DNA of 64,000 nucleotides, taken from contig NZ_QETA01000004.1 of the NCBI RefSeq assembly GCF_003123725.1, positions 248,001-312,000 on the forward strand, in the 5' to 3' direction. Both the position numbers and the translations under genes were made by a program. This document shows, one piece after another, positions 8,338 to 16,868 of the stretch; within the stretch, counting starts at the first letter, position 1, and each line of letters starts with the position of its first letter. This DNA comes from Corticimicrobacter populi. GTDB taxonomy: Bacteria > Pseudomonadota > Gammaproteobacteria > Burkholderiales > Burkholderiaceae_B. The notes under the pieces are model-generated. The model had not been told where the DNA came from. It saw nothing but the letters and a program-made list of their open reading frames with translations, and made no database searches.

Positions 8338-9887
8338 CGCATACGCAATATCCCCGTTCTCCTTCCGCAACGCAGGCGCAACATGCAGACCGGTGGCTGA
8401 TCCTGGCCATCGTATCGAGTGCGCTTTTCCTGATCGTGGTCGACATGACCGTGCTCTATACGGCCTTGCCCAGGCTGACCCACGATCTGCATGCGACTGC
8501 CAGCGAAAAACTCTGGATCCTCAATATCTATGCTCTGATCGTGGCCGGTCTGTTACCGGGACTGGGCACGTTGGGGGATCGCCTGGGGCACCGGCGACTC
8601 TTCATGTCGGGCCTGCTGGTGTTTGGTGCCGCCTCGCTGTGGGCGGCGTATTCGCCGACGCCGGGTTGGCTGATCGGGGCGCGTGCTCTGCTGGCAGTCG
8701 GCGCGGCCATGATGATGCCGGCCACGCTCTCGATCATTCGCCATACGTTCACCGATGCGCGCGAGCAGTCGTTCGCCATCGGCGTCTGGGCTGCTGTGGC
8801 CTCGGGTGGCGCGGCACTCGGCCCGGTGCTGGGCGGGTTGCTGCTGGAATATTTCTGGTGGGGCGCGGTGTTCCTGATCAACGTGCCGGTCGTGCTTGTG
8901 GCGTTTGTGCTGACCGGGTATCGCATCCCGGTCTCGGGCCGCGATCCGGGGCGTAGCTGGGACCTGACGGGGTCGCTGCAGATCATGGTCGGCATCATCG
9001 GCCTGGTGTATGCGATCAAGGAAGTCAGCAAGCGGACGGCTTCATATGGCGAGGCCTTGCTGGCCTGCGCCATCGGCCTGCTTTTTCTCTGGCTGTTCGT
9101 ACGGCGTCAGCGACGTCGTCCCGAGCCGCTGATCGATTTTGCCCTGTTCCGGCGCTGGCGCTTCCTGGCGGGGGTGGTGACCGCCGTGATCGCCTCGATT
9201 GCACTGATCGGCATGGAACTGGTGTTCAGCCAGCGCCTGCAACTGGTGCTGTCACTGTCGCCGTTGCAGGCCGGTCTGCTGATCCTGCCGATTTCGCTGG
9301 CCTCGTTCGTGGCCGGGCCGCTGGCCGGCGTGTGGCTGCCCAGGCTGGGCAGTGAACGTGTCATGTGGCAGGCGCTGGGGCTGACAGGACTGGGGCTGGC
9401 CCTGCTGGGACTGGTGGCGGGGCTGTCGCTGTCCTGGGTGATCCTGCCGCTGGCTCTGATCGGCTTCGGCATCGGGGCAGGCATGACGGCAGCGTCCAGT
9501 GCAATCATGTTCAATGCGCCCCCCGAGCGTGCCGGCATGGCGGCCTCGATAGAAGAAGTGTCGTATGAACTGGGTGGGGGTCTGGGCGTGGCGCTGATGG
9601 GCAGCCTCATGAGTGTGGTCTACATGCTCTCCATGCGGGTGCCGGAAGGGCTGTCGGTCTCGCCGCAGGTGCGCGACAGCCTGGATGAGGCGCTGATCGC
9701 GGCCGAGCCGCTGGCACCGGACCAAGCCCGCCTGCTGGTCGATACGGCGCGGCAGTCGTTCGACCAGGCCTATCTGGTGGTGATCGTGGCCTGCACGATC
9801 ATGGTCTGGTTGGCAGCGGCCTGGATCAGGCAGCGGCAGCGTCGTGAACTGGCGGATGGTAAGGAAAGCGCGCCGACGCATCCGTGA
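8334..9887 (+). CDS. SmvA-like MFS drug exporter (DHA2, 14-helix)
   Basis: A 517-residue major facilitator protein of the DHA2 drug:proton antiporter group. The segments LWILNIYALIVAG, GDRLGHRRLF, AVASGGAALGPVLGG (motif C of exporters) and FLINVPVV are close to SmvA of enterobacteria, known for export of methyl viologen, acriflavine and cationic biocides. Fourteen hydrophobic segments can be counted. The ATG at 8334 overlaps the helicase stop (ATGA). An upstream in-frame start would lie inside the helicase gene and was rejected. The last 62 bases overlap the 3' end of the convergent phosphodiesterase gene. Substrate range is inferred from the family only. Confidence 0.88.
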   Translation: MTHTQYPRSPSATQAQHADRWLILAIVSSALFLIVVDMTVLYTALPRLTHDLHATASEKLWILNIYALIVAGLLPGLGTLGDRLGHRRLFMSGLLVFGAASLWAAYSPTPGWLIGARALLAVGAAMMMPATLSIIRHTFTDAREQSFAIGVWAAVASGGAALGPVLGGLLLEYFWWGAVFLINVPVVLVAFVLTGYRIPVSGRDPGRSWDLTGSLQIMVGIIGLVYAIKEVSKRTASYGEALLACAIGLLFLWLFVRRQRRRPEPLIDFALFRRWRFLAGVVTAVIASIALIGMELVFSQRLQLVLSLSPLQAGLLILPISLASFVAGPLAGVWLPRLGSERVMWQALGLTGLGLALLGLVAGLSLSWVILPLALIGFGIGAGMTAASSAIMFNAPPERAGMAASIEEVSYELGGGLGVALMGSLMSVVYMLSMRVPEGLSVSPQVRDSLDEALIAAEPLAPDQARLLVDTARQSFDQAYLVVIVACTIMVWLAAAWIRQRQRRELADGKESAPTHP

Positions 9888-10638
9888 AGGCATGGAAGTG
9901 CGTGACCACGTCGCCGTCGCGAAACAGGGCGATGGCATAGGCAGGCGGTTCCAGCCGGGTCGTGGCATAGCCCGGCGTGGCGAGATCGAGTTCGTGCTGG
10001 TGGTTGGTGCCGGGCACGGTCGAAAACGGCATGCCCTGCCAGATACCCGAGGCGGCCCGGTGCACATGGCCTGAAAAAAGGTGGCGGACCCGGCCATGGC
10101 GCTGCAGCAATTGCAGCACGGCCATCTTGTCGCGCAGTCCGATCCAGTCCATGGAAGGATATTGCAGGTCGGGCAGCGGATGGTGCGTGAACAGCAGCAC
10201 GTCGCGGTTGCGCGCGCCGTCCAGCGCCTCGGCCAGCCACTGCAGCCGGCGTTCACACAGTCGGCCATGGATTTCCCCGGTTTCCAGCGTGTCGAGAAAA
10301 ATCAGACGCAGATCATGCATGTCCAACCAGGACTGCACGAAGCCGTGTTGATCGGTCGGGGCATCAGGAAACTGTGCCAGGAAGCCGGCACGGTCATCGT
10401 GGTTGCCGAGCAGCAACTGGTACGGGACGGTCAGTGATTTCAGACTGTCGGCCAGTGCGGCATACGCCTCGGGTGCGCCGGCGTGAGCCAGGTCGCCGGT
10501 CAGGACGCACAGATCCGCGTCGGCGTGATGGGTGTTGATATGCGCGATGCAGGCCTGGAACTGAGCCAGCGGGTCGAGCGAGAAGAGGCGTTGGCCGGGT
10601 GGGACGATATGCAGATCGGAAACGTGCAGTATTTTCAT
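9826..10638 (-). CDS. GpdQ-like metallophosphoesterase (glycerophosphodiesterase / cyclic nucleotide phosphodiesterase family)
   Basis: A 270-residue calcineurin-like metallophosphoesterase. The dinuclear metal site is visible as SDLHI at the N-terminus, TGDLAH, GNHDD, THHP and GHVHR in order, followed by PGTNHQ. This pattern matches the GpdQ/CpdA group; GpdQ hydrolyses glycerophosphodiesters. It is the last gene of a run that encodes a UgpBAEC-like importer, which favours glycerophosphodiester hydrolysis over cAMP turnover. The ATG at 10638 gives the conserved start MKILHVSDLH; no clear ribosome-binding site precedes it. Its 3' end overlaps the convergent SmvA-like gene by 62 bases. Specificity is inference from context. 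Confidence 0.85.
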   Translation of the reverse strand: MKILHVSDLHIVPPGQRLFSLDPLAQFQACIAHINTHHADADLCVLTGDLAHAGAPEAYAALADSLKSLTVPYQLLLGNHDDRAGFLAQFPDAPTDQHGFVQSWLDMHDLRLIFLDTLETGEIHGRLCERRLQWLAEALDGARNRDVLLFTHHPLPDLQYPSMDWIGLRDKMAVLQLLQRHGRVRHLFSGHVHRAASGIWQGMPFSTVPGTNHQHELDLATPGYATTRLEPPAYAIALFRDGDVVTHFHAFTDASARFPYHPPVHDAAAA

Positions 10639-10709
10639 AGGGTGATGGTGCCTGTCGATTTGACGAGGAAGACGGCTCAAGGGGGCGGGCGCACGGGCAG
10701 GGCGCGTAG

Positions 10710-11540
10710 TCAACGGATACCGGCTCTCAGGAAAGCCTGGATGAACTGGCGCTGGAAGATCAGAAAGCCGATGAGCAGCGGTGCGACAGTCATCAGGGTG
10801 GCGGCACCGATCAGCGCGATATTGACGCCGCTCTCTGGCGCGCCGAACAGCGACAGGCCCACGGTCAGTGGCCGTGTGCTGTCGGTACTGCTGATCACCA
10901 GCGGCCACAGGAAGTTGTTCCAGTGGGTGGCGACGGAGACCAGGGCATAGGCGATATAGACCGGACGCGCCGCCGGGATATAGACACGCCACAGTACGCC
11001 CATCATGCCGCAGCCCTCGATACGGGCCGCATCCTCCAGTTCGCGCGGCACCTGCATGAAGGTCTGGCGCAGCAGGAAGATCCCGAAGGCGCTGGCCATA
11101 TAAGGCACACCCATGCCCAGCAGGCTGTCGATCCAGCCCAGCCGGGCCACGGTGGCGTAGTTTTCCACGATCAGCACTTCGGGCAGGATGAAAAGCTGGG
11201 CCAGGATCAACAGGAAGACAGCCTGCTTGCCGGGAAATTCGAAGCGGGCAAAGGCATAGGCAGCCAGTGTGCAAAGCAGGAACTGGCCTGCCAGGATCAG
11301 TCCGACCAGCAAGGTGGTGTTGAGAAAATAGCGCGGCCACGGCGCGCGCGCCCAGGCCTGTACGAAGTTGTCCAGCGTCCAGCCTTGCTGCCAGTCAAAG
11401 CCCAGCGCAGCCTCGGGGGTACGCAGTGCGGCCCAGGTGGCAAACAGCAATGGTGTAATCCAGAGCAGGGCCAGCAGCAGCGCACCGGCGCTGTCGAGCA
11501 GATGGATGGCGCGTTCGCGCCAGAGATGCAGGGCAGTCAT
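10710..11540 (-). CDS. ABC transporter permease, UgpE-like (MalG family)
   Basis: A 276-residue inner-membrane permease with six hydrophobic helices and the cytoplasmic EAA loop (RELEDAARIEGCGMMGVLWR) that docks on the ATPase. Family CUT1/MalG; the order of genes matches ugpBAEC-type glycerol-3-phosphate importers, so UgpE-like is the best reading. The start at 11540 lies 17 bases after the stop of the partner permease. The following gene begins 71 bases downstream on the same strand. Confidence 0.9.
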   Translation of the reverse strand: MTALHLWRERAIHLLDSAGALLLALLWITPLLFATWAALRTPEAALGFDWQQGWTLDNFVQAWARAPWPRYFLNTTLLVGLILAGQFLLCTLAAYAFARFEFPGKQAVFLLILAQLFILPEVLIVENYATVARLGWIDSLLGMGVPYMASAFGIFLLRQTFMQVPRELEDAARIEGCGMMGVLWRVYIPAARPVYIAYALVSVATHWNNFLWPLVISSTDSTRPLTVGLSLFGAPESGVNIALIGAATLMTVAPLLIGFLIFQRQFIQAFLRAGIR

Positions 11541-11557
11541 GGTGTTCGTACTGATGT

Positions 11558-12454
11558 TTATTGGTAGTGGGTGCGGCGATCCAGCCAGCGGAACTTGATG
11601 GCGGCGATCAGGGCCAGCGAAACCAGCAGCAGCACAGTCATGACTGCAGCCGCAGGGGTATCCAGGTAGGCGAAGGCCATTTCCCAGACCCAGTAGAGGG
11701 CCAGCTTGGAAGCGTTGTTGGGGCCACCTTTGGTCAGAATGAACAGGTGGTCGATCAGCTTGACCGAATTGATCAGGGCATTGATCAGGATGAATATGGT
11801 AGTTGGCATCAGCAGCGGCAGTACGACCCGTCGGGTATAAGTCCAGCGGCTGGCACCTTCGATGCGTGCGGCATCGCGCAGGTCGGGCGGCAGGGTCTGC
11901 AGTGCTGCCAGGTAGAAAATCATGAAGAAGCCGGCCTCTTTCCACACCGTCACGGCCATGATGGCCCAGAGTGCCGTCTCCGGCTGGCCCAGCCAGTTGG
12001 TCGAGGCCATGCCGAACAGCGCCGTGAAGCGGTCCAGCAGGCCCAGGCCCGGCGTGTAGAAAAACAGCCAGAGGTTGGCGGCGGCGATCATGGGCAGCAT
12101 GGTCGGCGTGAAATAGGCGCAGCGTACGAAGCCGCGTGCCGGCAGCTTTGCATTGGCCCACAGCGCCATGCCCAGCGCCAGGATCATCGACACCGGGATG
12201 GTGACTGCGGCATACAGCAGGTTGTTGCCCAATACCTGCCAGAAGACCGGATCGGCCGTCAGGCTGGCATAGTTGTCCAGCCCCGCGAATACCGAAGGGC
12301 GCCGCGCCGTACTGCGCGTCATCAGGCTGGCCTGCAGGGTATGCAGGGCCGGCAGGAAGGCGAACAGCGTCAGCAGGATGAGTGCCGGGCCGAGTAGCAT
12401 CCAGCCGTAGAGGCTTTGCAGGCGCTGCGTATGCGAGGACTGGACAGCAATCAT
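11558..12454 (-). CDS. ABC transporter permease, UgpA-like (MalF family)
   Basis: A 298-residue membrane permease of the CUT1 family. It shows six helices, the FTPTMLPMIAAANLW region typical of sugar and polyol permeases, and the EAA loop ([20 protein letters not shown]). It forms the heterodimeric channel with the downstream UgpE-like subunit. The ATG at 12454 is 13 bases after the stop of the binding-protein gene. A longer open frame upstream overlaps the binding-protein gene and was discarded. Confidence 0.9.
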   Translation of the reverse strand: MIAVQSSHTQRLQSLYGWMLLGPALILLTLFAFLPALHTLQASLMTRSTARRPSVFAGLDNYASLTADPVFWQVLGNNLLYAAVTIPVSMILALGMALWANAKLPARGFVRCAYFTPTMLPMIAAANLWLFFYTPGLGLLDRFTALFGMASTNWLGQPETALWAIMAVTVWKEAGFFMIFYLAALQTLPPDLRDAARIEGASRWTYTRRVVLPLLMPTTIFILINALINSVKLIDHLFILTKGGPNNASKLALYWVWEMAFAYLDTPAAAVMTVLLLVSLALIAAIKFRWLDRRTHYQ

Positions 12455-12467
12455 GGCAGGTCCCGGA

Positions 12468-13730
12468 TCAACGGAAAGGACGCAGCAGCCGGTCGGCCTG
12501 TGCCTGGGCTTCGTCCAGTGCCGCCTGCGGGGTCTTGGCATCGGTGAGTGCCGCCTGCACCGCATTCGAGAGCAGTTCGCGCACACGGGCCGTCTCGTAG
12601 GTGGCGAACTCCGGAATAGCGACAGCCAACTGGTCACGTGCCACCAGGGCCTGCGGGAACTCGCTGGCATATGTCTGCAGGGCAGGTGTCTCGTAGGCTG
12701 CCTGGCTGGTGCCGACATAGCCGGTGGCGATCGACCACTGCGCGGCGCGTTCGGGGGCGGTCATCCAGCGGATGAAGGTCAACGCGGCTTTCTTCTGTGC
12801 ATCGCTGGCACCCTTGAACAGGTAGAAGTTGCCGCCGCCGGTCGGCGAGCCGGGTTGTACGTTGGCCGGCAGCATGGCGACGCCGAAGTCGAACTTGGCT
12901 TCCTGGCGGACGGCCGTCAGGTTGCCGGTGGTGTGCCACATCATGGCCGTCTGGCCCTGTACGAAGGCCTGGCGCAGCGTGCCCCATTCGATGGTGCCGG
13001 CTGGACTGATCTTGTATTTGGCGGCCAGATCACGGAAAAATGCCAGTGCCTCGACCGAGGCCGGGGTGTTCAGGAACACCTCGGTGCCGGCGTCGTTCAT
13101 CAGCTTCTGGCCGTTCTGGATCGCCAGCGCCTGAAACATCCAGTACGGATAGCCGGTGGAGGGGATCATCACGCCATAGCGGCCCGGCTGGGTCAGCTTC
13201 TGGCCCATTTCGACCATCTGGGTCCAGGTCAGCGGGGGCTGCTCGGGGTCCAGACCGGCGGCGCGGAACATGTCCTTGTTGTAGTACATGACGATGGTCG
13301 AGCGCTGGAACGGAATGCCCCAGACGTGGCCGTCGAGCGTACCGTTGGCCATCAGTGCCGGATAGAAGCCTTGCAGCCAGGCCTTTTCGTCGGCTTCGGT
13401 GGCAATCGGGTCGAAAGGTTCGACCAGTCCCTGTTCCACCAGGTCATGCGTATCGAGCGCGCCCAGCACCGAGAGCTGGACCGGTTCGCCACCACGCAGC
13501 GCCGACAGGGCGCGTACGCGGGTTTCGTCGTAGTTGCCCGAATAGACGGCCTTGACGCGGATGTCGGGGTGGGACTGCTGGAATGCGTTGATCATGCCGT
13601 CCACCACATCGGTCAGCGGGCCGCCGACGGAGATGGGGTAGTACATGGTCAGGTCGGTCTGTGCCATGGCAGGCGTGCCCAGGCCGAACAGCGCGGCGCA
13701 GGATGCGCCGGTCAGGAACTTGCGTAGCAT
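12468..13730 (-). CDS. Extracellular solute-binding protein, UgpB-like
   Basis: A 420-residue periplasmic binding protein of family 1 with a clear Sec signal peptide (MLRKFLTGASCAALFGLGTP, cleavage after AMA-Q). The mature start DLTMYYPISVGGPL and the segments IPFQRSTIVMYYNKDMF and GGGNFYLFKGA are typical of UgpB-like glycerol-3-phosphate and glycerophosphocholine binding proteins. AAAGAGG stands six bases before the ATG, the best ribosome-binding site in this operon, which fits the high dose needed for a binding protein. Ligand identity is inferred from the family and the neighbouring phosphodiesterase. Confidence 0.9.
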   Translation of the reverse strand: MLRKFLTGASCAALFGLGTPAMAQTDLTMYYPISVGGPLTDVVDGMINAFQQSHPDIRVKAVYSGNYDETRVRALSALRGGEPVQLSVLGALDTHDLVEQGLVEPFDPIATEADEKAWLQGFYPALMANGTLDGHVWGIPFQRSTIVMYYNKDMFRAAGLDPEQPPLTWTQMVEMGQKLTQPGRYGVMIPSTGYPYWMFQALAIQNGQKLMNDAGTEVFLNTPASVEALAFFRDLAAKYKISPAGTIEWGTLRQAFVQGQTAMMWHTTGNLTAVRQEAKFDFGVAMLPANVQPGSPTGGGNFYLFKGASDAQKKAALTFIRWMTAPERAAQWSIATGYVGTSQAAYETPALQTYASEFPQALVARDQLAVAIPEFATYETARVRELLSNAVQAALTDAKTPQAALDEAQAQADRLLRPFR

Positions 13731-13766
13731 TGGAAACCTCTTTGCAGGTCGTGGTGCGGAAAACGG

Positions 13767-14933
13767 TCAGGCGTATTGCGCGACCGGTCGGAAATCGTCT
13801 TGTGTCGTGTGGGGCTGTGCCTGATGGTCTGCCGTACCGGTATGTGGCAGGTCAAGGCGTCGACCGCTGTCGGGCGCGAAGTAATGGGCATGCACGGTGT
13901 GCCAGGACAGCCCCAGGCGAGCCCCCGGCAGTGCCGGCAAGCCATGGGCGATGCGGGCGATGATCTGACTGGCATCGGGCAGCTCCAGATAGGCATAGGC
14001 CTCGGCTCCCTGGAACTCCCTGTGCCGCAGGATGACCGGGATACGGCCGGCAGCGACATCGCCCAGGAGCAGGTGTTCCGGCCTCACGCCGATGCGCAGG
14101 GGGCCGCCCGTCGTGCTGCCATCATGATGGGGCAGCAATTCTGCCGGGACATAGCTGCTGTCGAGCAGCATCATGGGAGGCGTGCCGATGAACGTGGCGC
14201 AGAAGGTGTTGCGTGGCTGGTTGTAGAGTTCGGCTGGCGCGCCCTGCTGAGCGATGCGTCCCTGGTCGAGCAGCACGACCGTATCGGCCATGCCCAGCGC
14301 CTCGGTCTGGTCATGGGTGACATAGACCACTGTCATGCCGAGGCGCTGCTGCAGCGAACGGATTTCATGGCGTACGCTGTGGCGCAGTTTGGCATCCAGG
14401 TTGGACAGCGGTTCGTCCATCAGGCACAGCGAATGGCCCGAGACGATGGATCGTGCCAGCGCTACGCGCTGCCGTTGTCCGCCCGACAACTGGGCCGGCT
14501 TGCGCTGTTCCAGTCCGGCCAGGTTGGTCAGGCGCAGTGCTTCCTGCAGCCGGTGTTCCCGTTCGCCACGTGCCAGGGAACGGACCTTGAGGCCGAACAC
14601 GATATTTTCGGCCACGCTCAGGTGCGGGAACAGGGCATACGACTGGAAGACCATCGACAATCCGCGCTGTGCCGGCGGCGCTGCCGTGACATCGTGGCCG
14701 TCGATCTCGACACTGCCGCTGTCGGGGTGCTCCAGGCCGGCGATCAGTCGCAGCAGCGTCGACTTGCCGCAGCCGGAGGGGCCCAGCAGGGCCGTCAGGC
14801 CGCCACGCGGAATATCCAGGTCGAGGCCGGGGATGACCACCTGTTCGCCCCAGCTTTTGCTGACTTGGCGCAGGCGGATGGCGGGCGTGGGATGTAGGTG
14901 GGCAGTGGCATGTGCCAGGGGTGCGTGATTCAT
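13767..14933 (-). CDS. ABC transporter ATP-binding protein, UgpC/MalK-like
   Basis: A 388-residue ATPase of the CUT1 importer family. It has Walker A GPSGCGKST, the signature LSGGQRQRVALARS, Walker B LCLMDEP and the H-loop YVTHDQTEA. After about residue 240 comes a MalK-type TOBE regulatory domain (RIGVRPEHLLLGD). It energises the adjacent permeases. The start overlaps the DeoR stop by four bases (ATGA), so expression is coupled to the regulator. The C-terminus is longer and more His/Gln-rich than usual. Confidence 0.92.
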   Translation of the reverse strand: MNHAPLAHATAHLHPTPAIRLRQVSKSWGEQVVIPGLDLDIPRGGLTALLGPSGCGKSTLLRLIAGLEHPDSGSVEIDGHDVTAAPPAQRGLSMVFQSYALFPHLSVAENIVFGLKVRSLARGEREHRLQEALRLTNLAGLEQRKPAQLSGGQRQRVALARSIVSGHSLCLMDEPLSNLDAKLRHSVRHEIRSLQQRLGMTVVYVTHDQTEALGMADTVVLLDQGRIAQQGAPAELYNQPRNTFCATFIGTPPMMLLDSSYVPAELLPHHDGSTTGGPLRIGVRPEHLLLGDVAAGRIPVILRHREFQGAEAYAYLELPDASQIIARIAHGLPALPGARLGLSWHTVHAHYFAPDSGRRLDLPHTGTADHQAQPHTTQDDFRPVAQYA

Positions 14934-15718
14934 GCAGATAGTTCCTGTCCTTGTGCCTGTGGAATCATCAGGCGCGTTGTCTCTGTCATGACGTTCTCGA
15001 AACCGTCGGGCAATGCGCTGTCCGTGACCAGAATTTCATGGTCGCGGATATGGCCGCTGCGCACGGGGGCCGTCCGACCGAATTTCGAGTGATCCAGAAT
15101 CAGGATGCGGGTCCGGCAACTCTCGCGCAGCGCCTCATGGCAGGCGGCTTCGGCGCGGTCGAAGTCCAGCAAGGCACCATCGGGATCGACGCCGCCCACA
15201 CCCGAAATGCCGAAGTCGGCCCGGAAGCTGCGAAACAGCCGTTCTGTCTCGGTCCCGAGGATCTCGGGATTGGGAATGCGCAATTCGCCGCCCGGCATCA
15301 CGATGCGGTGGGTGTCGTCCTGGCCCAGCGCCAGGGCGACCCGCAGGTTGTTGGTGACGACGGTCAGGTGGCGTCGCTGCTGTCGCGCCAGGGCCAGCGC
15401 CACCTGTTCCGGCGTCGTGCCGAAGCCCAGCAGAATGCAGCTATGGTCGGGGATCAGACTGGCGACCGCCTGACCGATCAGGACCTTGGCATCGAAGTTG
15501 CTGATGCGGCGGGTGTCGTAGGGCTGGTTGAGCTGTGGTGCGATCAGTTCGGCACCGCCATGGCGGCGGCGCAGCAGGTTGGCTTCATAGAGCTGGTTGA
15601 GGTCGCGCCGGATGGTCTGGGGCGTGACCTTGAAATGTCCGGCCAGACGGTCTACGCTCATGGCACCGTGGCTGCGCAGCATCGCGACGATGTGATCCTT
15701 GCGTGTCGAGAGATTCAT
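14930..15718 (-). CDS. DeoR/GlpR-family transcriptional regulator
   Basis: A 262-residue repressor. The N-terminal winged helix (VDRLAGHFKVTPQTIRRDLN) is the DeoR signature, and the C-terminal DeoR sensor domain (from about residue 75) binds phosphorylated sugars or polyols in known members. As first gene of the glycerol-3-phosphate importer operon it is a GlpR-like local regulator that probably senses glycerol-3-phosphate or a related ester. Two identical palindromes TTCATATGAA upstream (15736-15745 and 15819-15828) are candidate operators for autoregulation. Confidence 0.88.
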   Translation of the reverse strand: MNLSTRKDHIVAMLRSHGAMSVDRLAGHFKVTPQTIRRDLNQLYEANLLRRRHGGAELIAPQLNQPYDTRRISNFDAKVLIGQAVASLIPDHSCILLGFGTTPEQVALALARQQRRHLTVVTNNLRVALALGQDDTHRIVMPGGELRIPNPEILGTETERLFRSFRADFGISGVGGVDPDGALLDFDRAEAACHEALRESCRTRILILDHSKFGRTAPVRSGHIRDHEILVTDSALPDGFENVMTETTRLMIPQAQGQELSA

Positions 15719-15735
15719 TTGACGGCATCTTTGTT

Positions 15736-15745
15736 TTCATATGAA
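15736..15745. promoter_or_regulatory. Candidate DeoR operator, copy 1
   Basis: Perfect palindrome TTCATATGAA, 18 bases before the regulator start codon. An identical copy lies 83 bases further upstream, close to eight helical turns, so both faces align. This is the usual geometry for a looping repressor. Assignment to the DeoR protein is inference. Confidence 0.5.
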
Positions 15746-15818
15746 CAGGCCGTAGCGTAGGCAGCGCGAATGACATCACCGTGACCGGCGGATGAAGAAA
15801 AAATGACAGCGTTATATA

Positions 15819-15828
15819 TTCATATGAA
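15819..15828. promoter_or_regulatory. Candidate DeoR operator, copy 2
   Basis: Second exact copy of the palindrome TTCATATGAA in the regulator upstream region, flanked by AT-rich sequence (gttatata on the left). It lies about 67 bases from the candidate OxyR site that serves the divergent ahpC gene. Confidence 0.5.
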
Positions 15829-15894
15829 AGTGGTCGGATGACGCCAGCCTTTTCGCGGCATGATGCAAAGGGTTTATCGAATTCATCTACATTG

Positions 15895-15931
15895 ATAGCT
15901 CATGACAATCGCAAATATGGAATTAATCAAT
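15895..15931 (+). promoter_or_regulatory. Candidate OxyR binding site of ahpC
   Basis: The known OxyR pattern is four tetranucleotides, ATAG, CTAT, ATAG, CTAT, spaced by seven bases. Here ATAG (15895), CAAT (15906), ATGG (15917) and CAAT (15928) occur at exactly that spacing, 13 of 16 positions matching. It sits directly upstream of a -35-like TTTACA, as for activated OxyR promoters. The assignment is by pattern only. Confidence 0.6.
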
Positions 15932-15960
15932 TTTACATATCGGTCGATTTGAGGCATCAT
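15932..15960 (+). promoter_or_regulatory. Candidate ahpC promoter
   Basis: TTTACA (15932-15937) and CATCAT (15955-15960) are separated by 17 bases and abut the candidate OxyR site. The weak -10 fits an activator-dependent promoter. The rest of the 316-base intergenic region holds the two DeoR palindromes and no gene. Confidence 0.4.
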
Positions 15961-16034
15961 GTGAACCATGGATCGGCAAGCAGTGCTTCAAGCCCTCCCC
16001 GATTGTTTTTCAACCCATTGTGAGGAAACAGGAA

Positions 16035-16598
16035 ATGTCCCTTATCAACACCCAGATCAAGCCGTTCAACGCTACTGCCTACCACAATGGCAAGTTCGTT
16101 CCCGTCAGCGACGAAACCCTCAAGGGCAAGTGGTCCGTGATCGTGTTCTACCCGGCCGACTTCACCTTCGTCTGCCCGACCGAACTGGAAGACCTGGCCG
16201 ACCATCACGCCGAGTTCCAGAAGCTGGGCGTCGAAATCTACGGCGTGTCGACCGACACCCATTTTGCCCACAAGGCCTGGCACGACACGTCCGAAGCCAT
16301 CGCCAAGGTCAAGTACCCCCTGGTCGGTGATCCCACCGCCACGCTGGCGCGCAACTTCGACGTGCTGATCGAAGAAGAAGGCCTGGCCCTGCGCGGCACC
16401 TTCGTGATCAACCCCGAAGGCCAGATCAAGGTTCTCGAAATCCACGACAACGGTATCGGCCGTGACGCCAGCGAGCTGCTGCGCAAGGTCAAGGCAGCCC
16501 AGTACGTGGCTTCGCACCCGGGTGAAGTGTGCCCCGCCAAGTGGCAGGAAGGTGCCGCCACCCTGACCCCCTCGCTGGACCTGGTCGGCAAGATCTGA
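16035..16598 (+). CDS. ahpC: Alkyl hydroperoxide reductase peroxidase subunit (typical 2-Cys peroxiredoxin)
   Basis: A 187-residue peroxiredoxin, full length for AhpC. The peroxidatic cysteine is C47 in TFVCPTE and the resolving cysteine lies in EVCPAKW near residue 166. It reduces hydrogen peroxide, organic peroxides and peroxynitrite in the cytoplasm and is re-reduced by AhpF, encoded 270 bases downstream. The ATG at 16035 follows GAGGAAA and gives the conserved start [11 protein letters not shown]; an upstream GTG in frame is not needed. A candidate OxyR site lies 104-140 bases upstream. Confidence 0.97.
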   Translation: MSLINTQIKPFNATAYHNGKFVPVSDETLKGKWSVIVFYPADFTFVCPTELEDLADHHAEFQKLGVEIYGVSTDTHFAHKAWHDTSEAIAKVKYPLVGDPTATLARNFDVLIEEEGLALRGTFVINPEGQIKVLEIHDNGIGRDASELLRKVKAAQYVASHPGEVCPAKWQEGAATLTPSLDLVGKI

Positions 16599-16649
16599 TC
16601 ACCCAGACCGGCAACAGGGCGTCCGGTCCGTAGCGGCGTCCTGTTCCTC

Positions 16650-16687
16650 CCTGCCGACGGGCCTGGCCCGTCGCAGGCGATTTCTTT
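16650..16687 (+). terminator. Candidate intrinsic terminator after ahpC
   Basis: A GC-rich hairpin (cctgc-gacgggcc pairing with ggcccgtc-gcagg around 16664, one bulged base) followed by atttcttt. It would end most ahpC transcripts before ahpF, giving more peroxidase than reductase. A second, weaker stem (aacagggcg with cgtcctgtt) precedes it at 16613-16645. Confidence 0.5.
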
Positions 16688-16868
16688 CCATGCGGCGGCC
16701 GTGTCTCTGGCCGGTTGTCGCATGCCGGCCCGGCCATGATACGGATCATGATGGTGCCGTCGCTTTATTCCTATACTCATCGTGGCTCATGCAGAGCCGG
16801 GCGGCTGTGATGCACAGCGGTTCGCCGCCGGTCGCCCGTACAAAACGCATTTCGTTGGAGTCGTCATT

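Noticed and set aside
15838-16023. 61-codon frame between the DeoR gene and ahpC
   Set aside because: It covers the OxyR-type site and promoter and has no ribosome-binding site.
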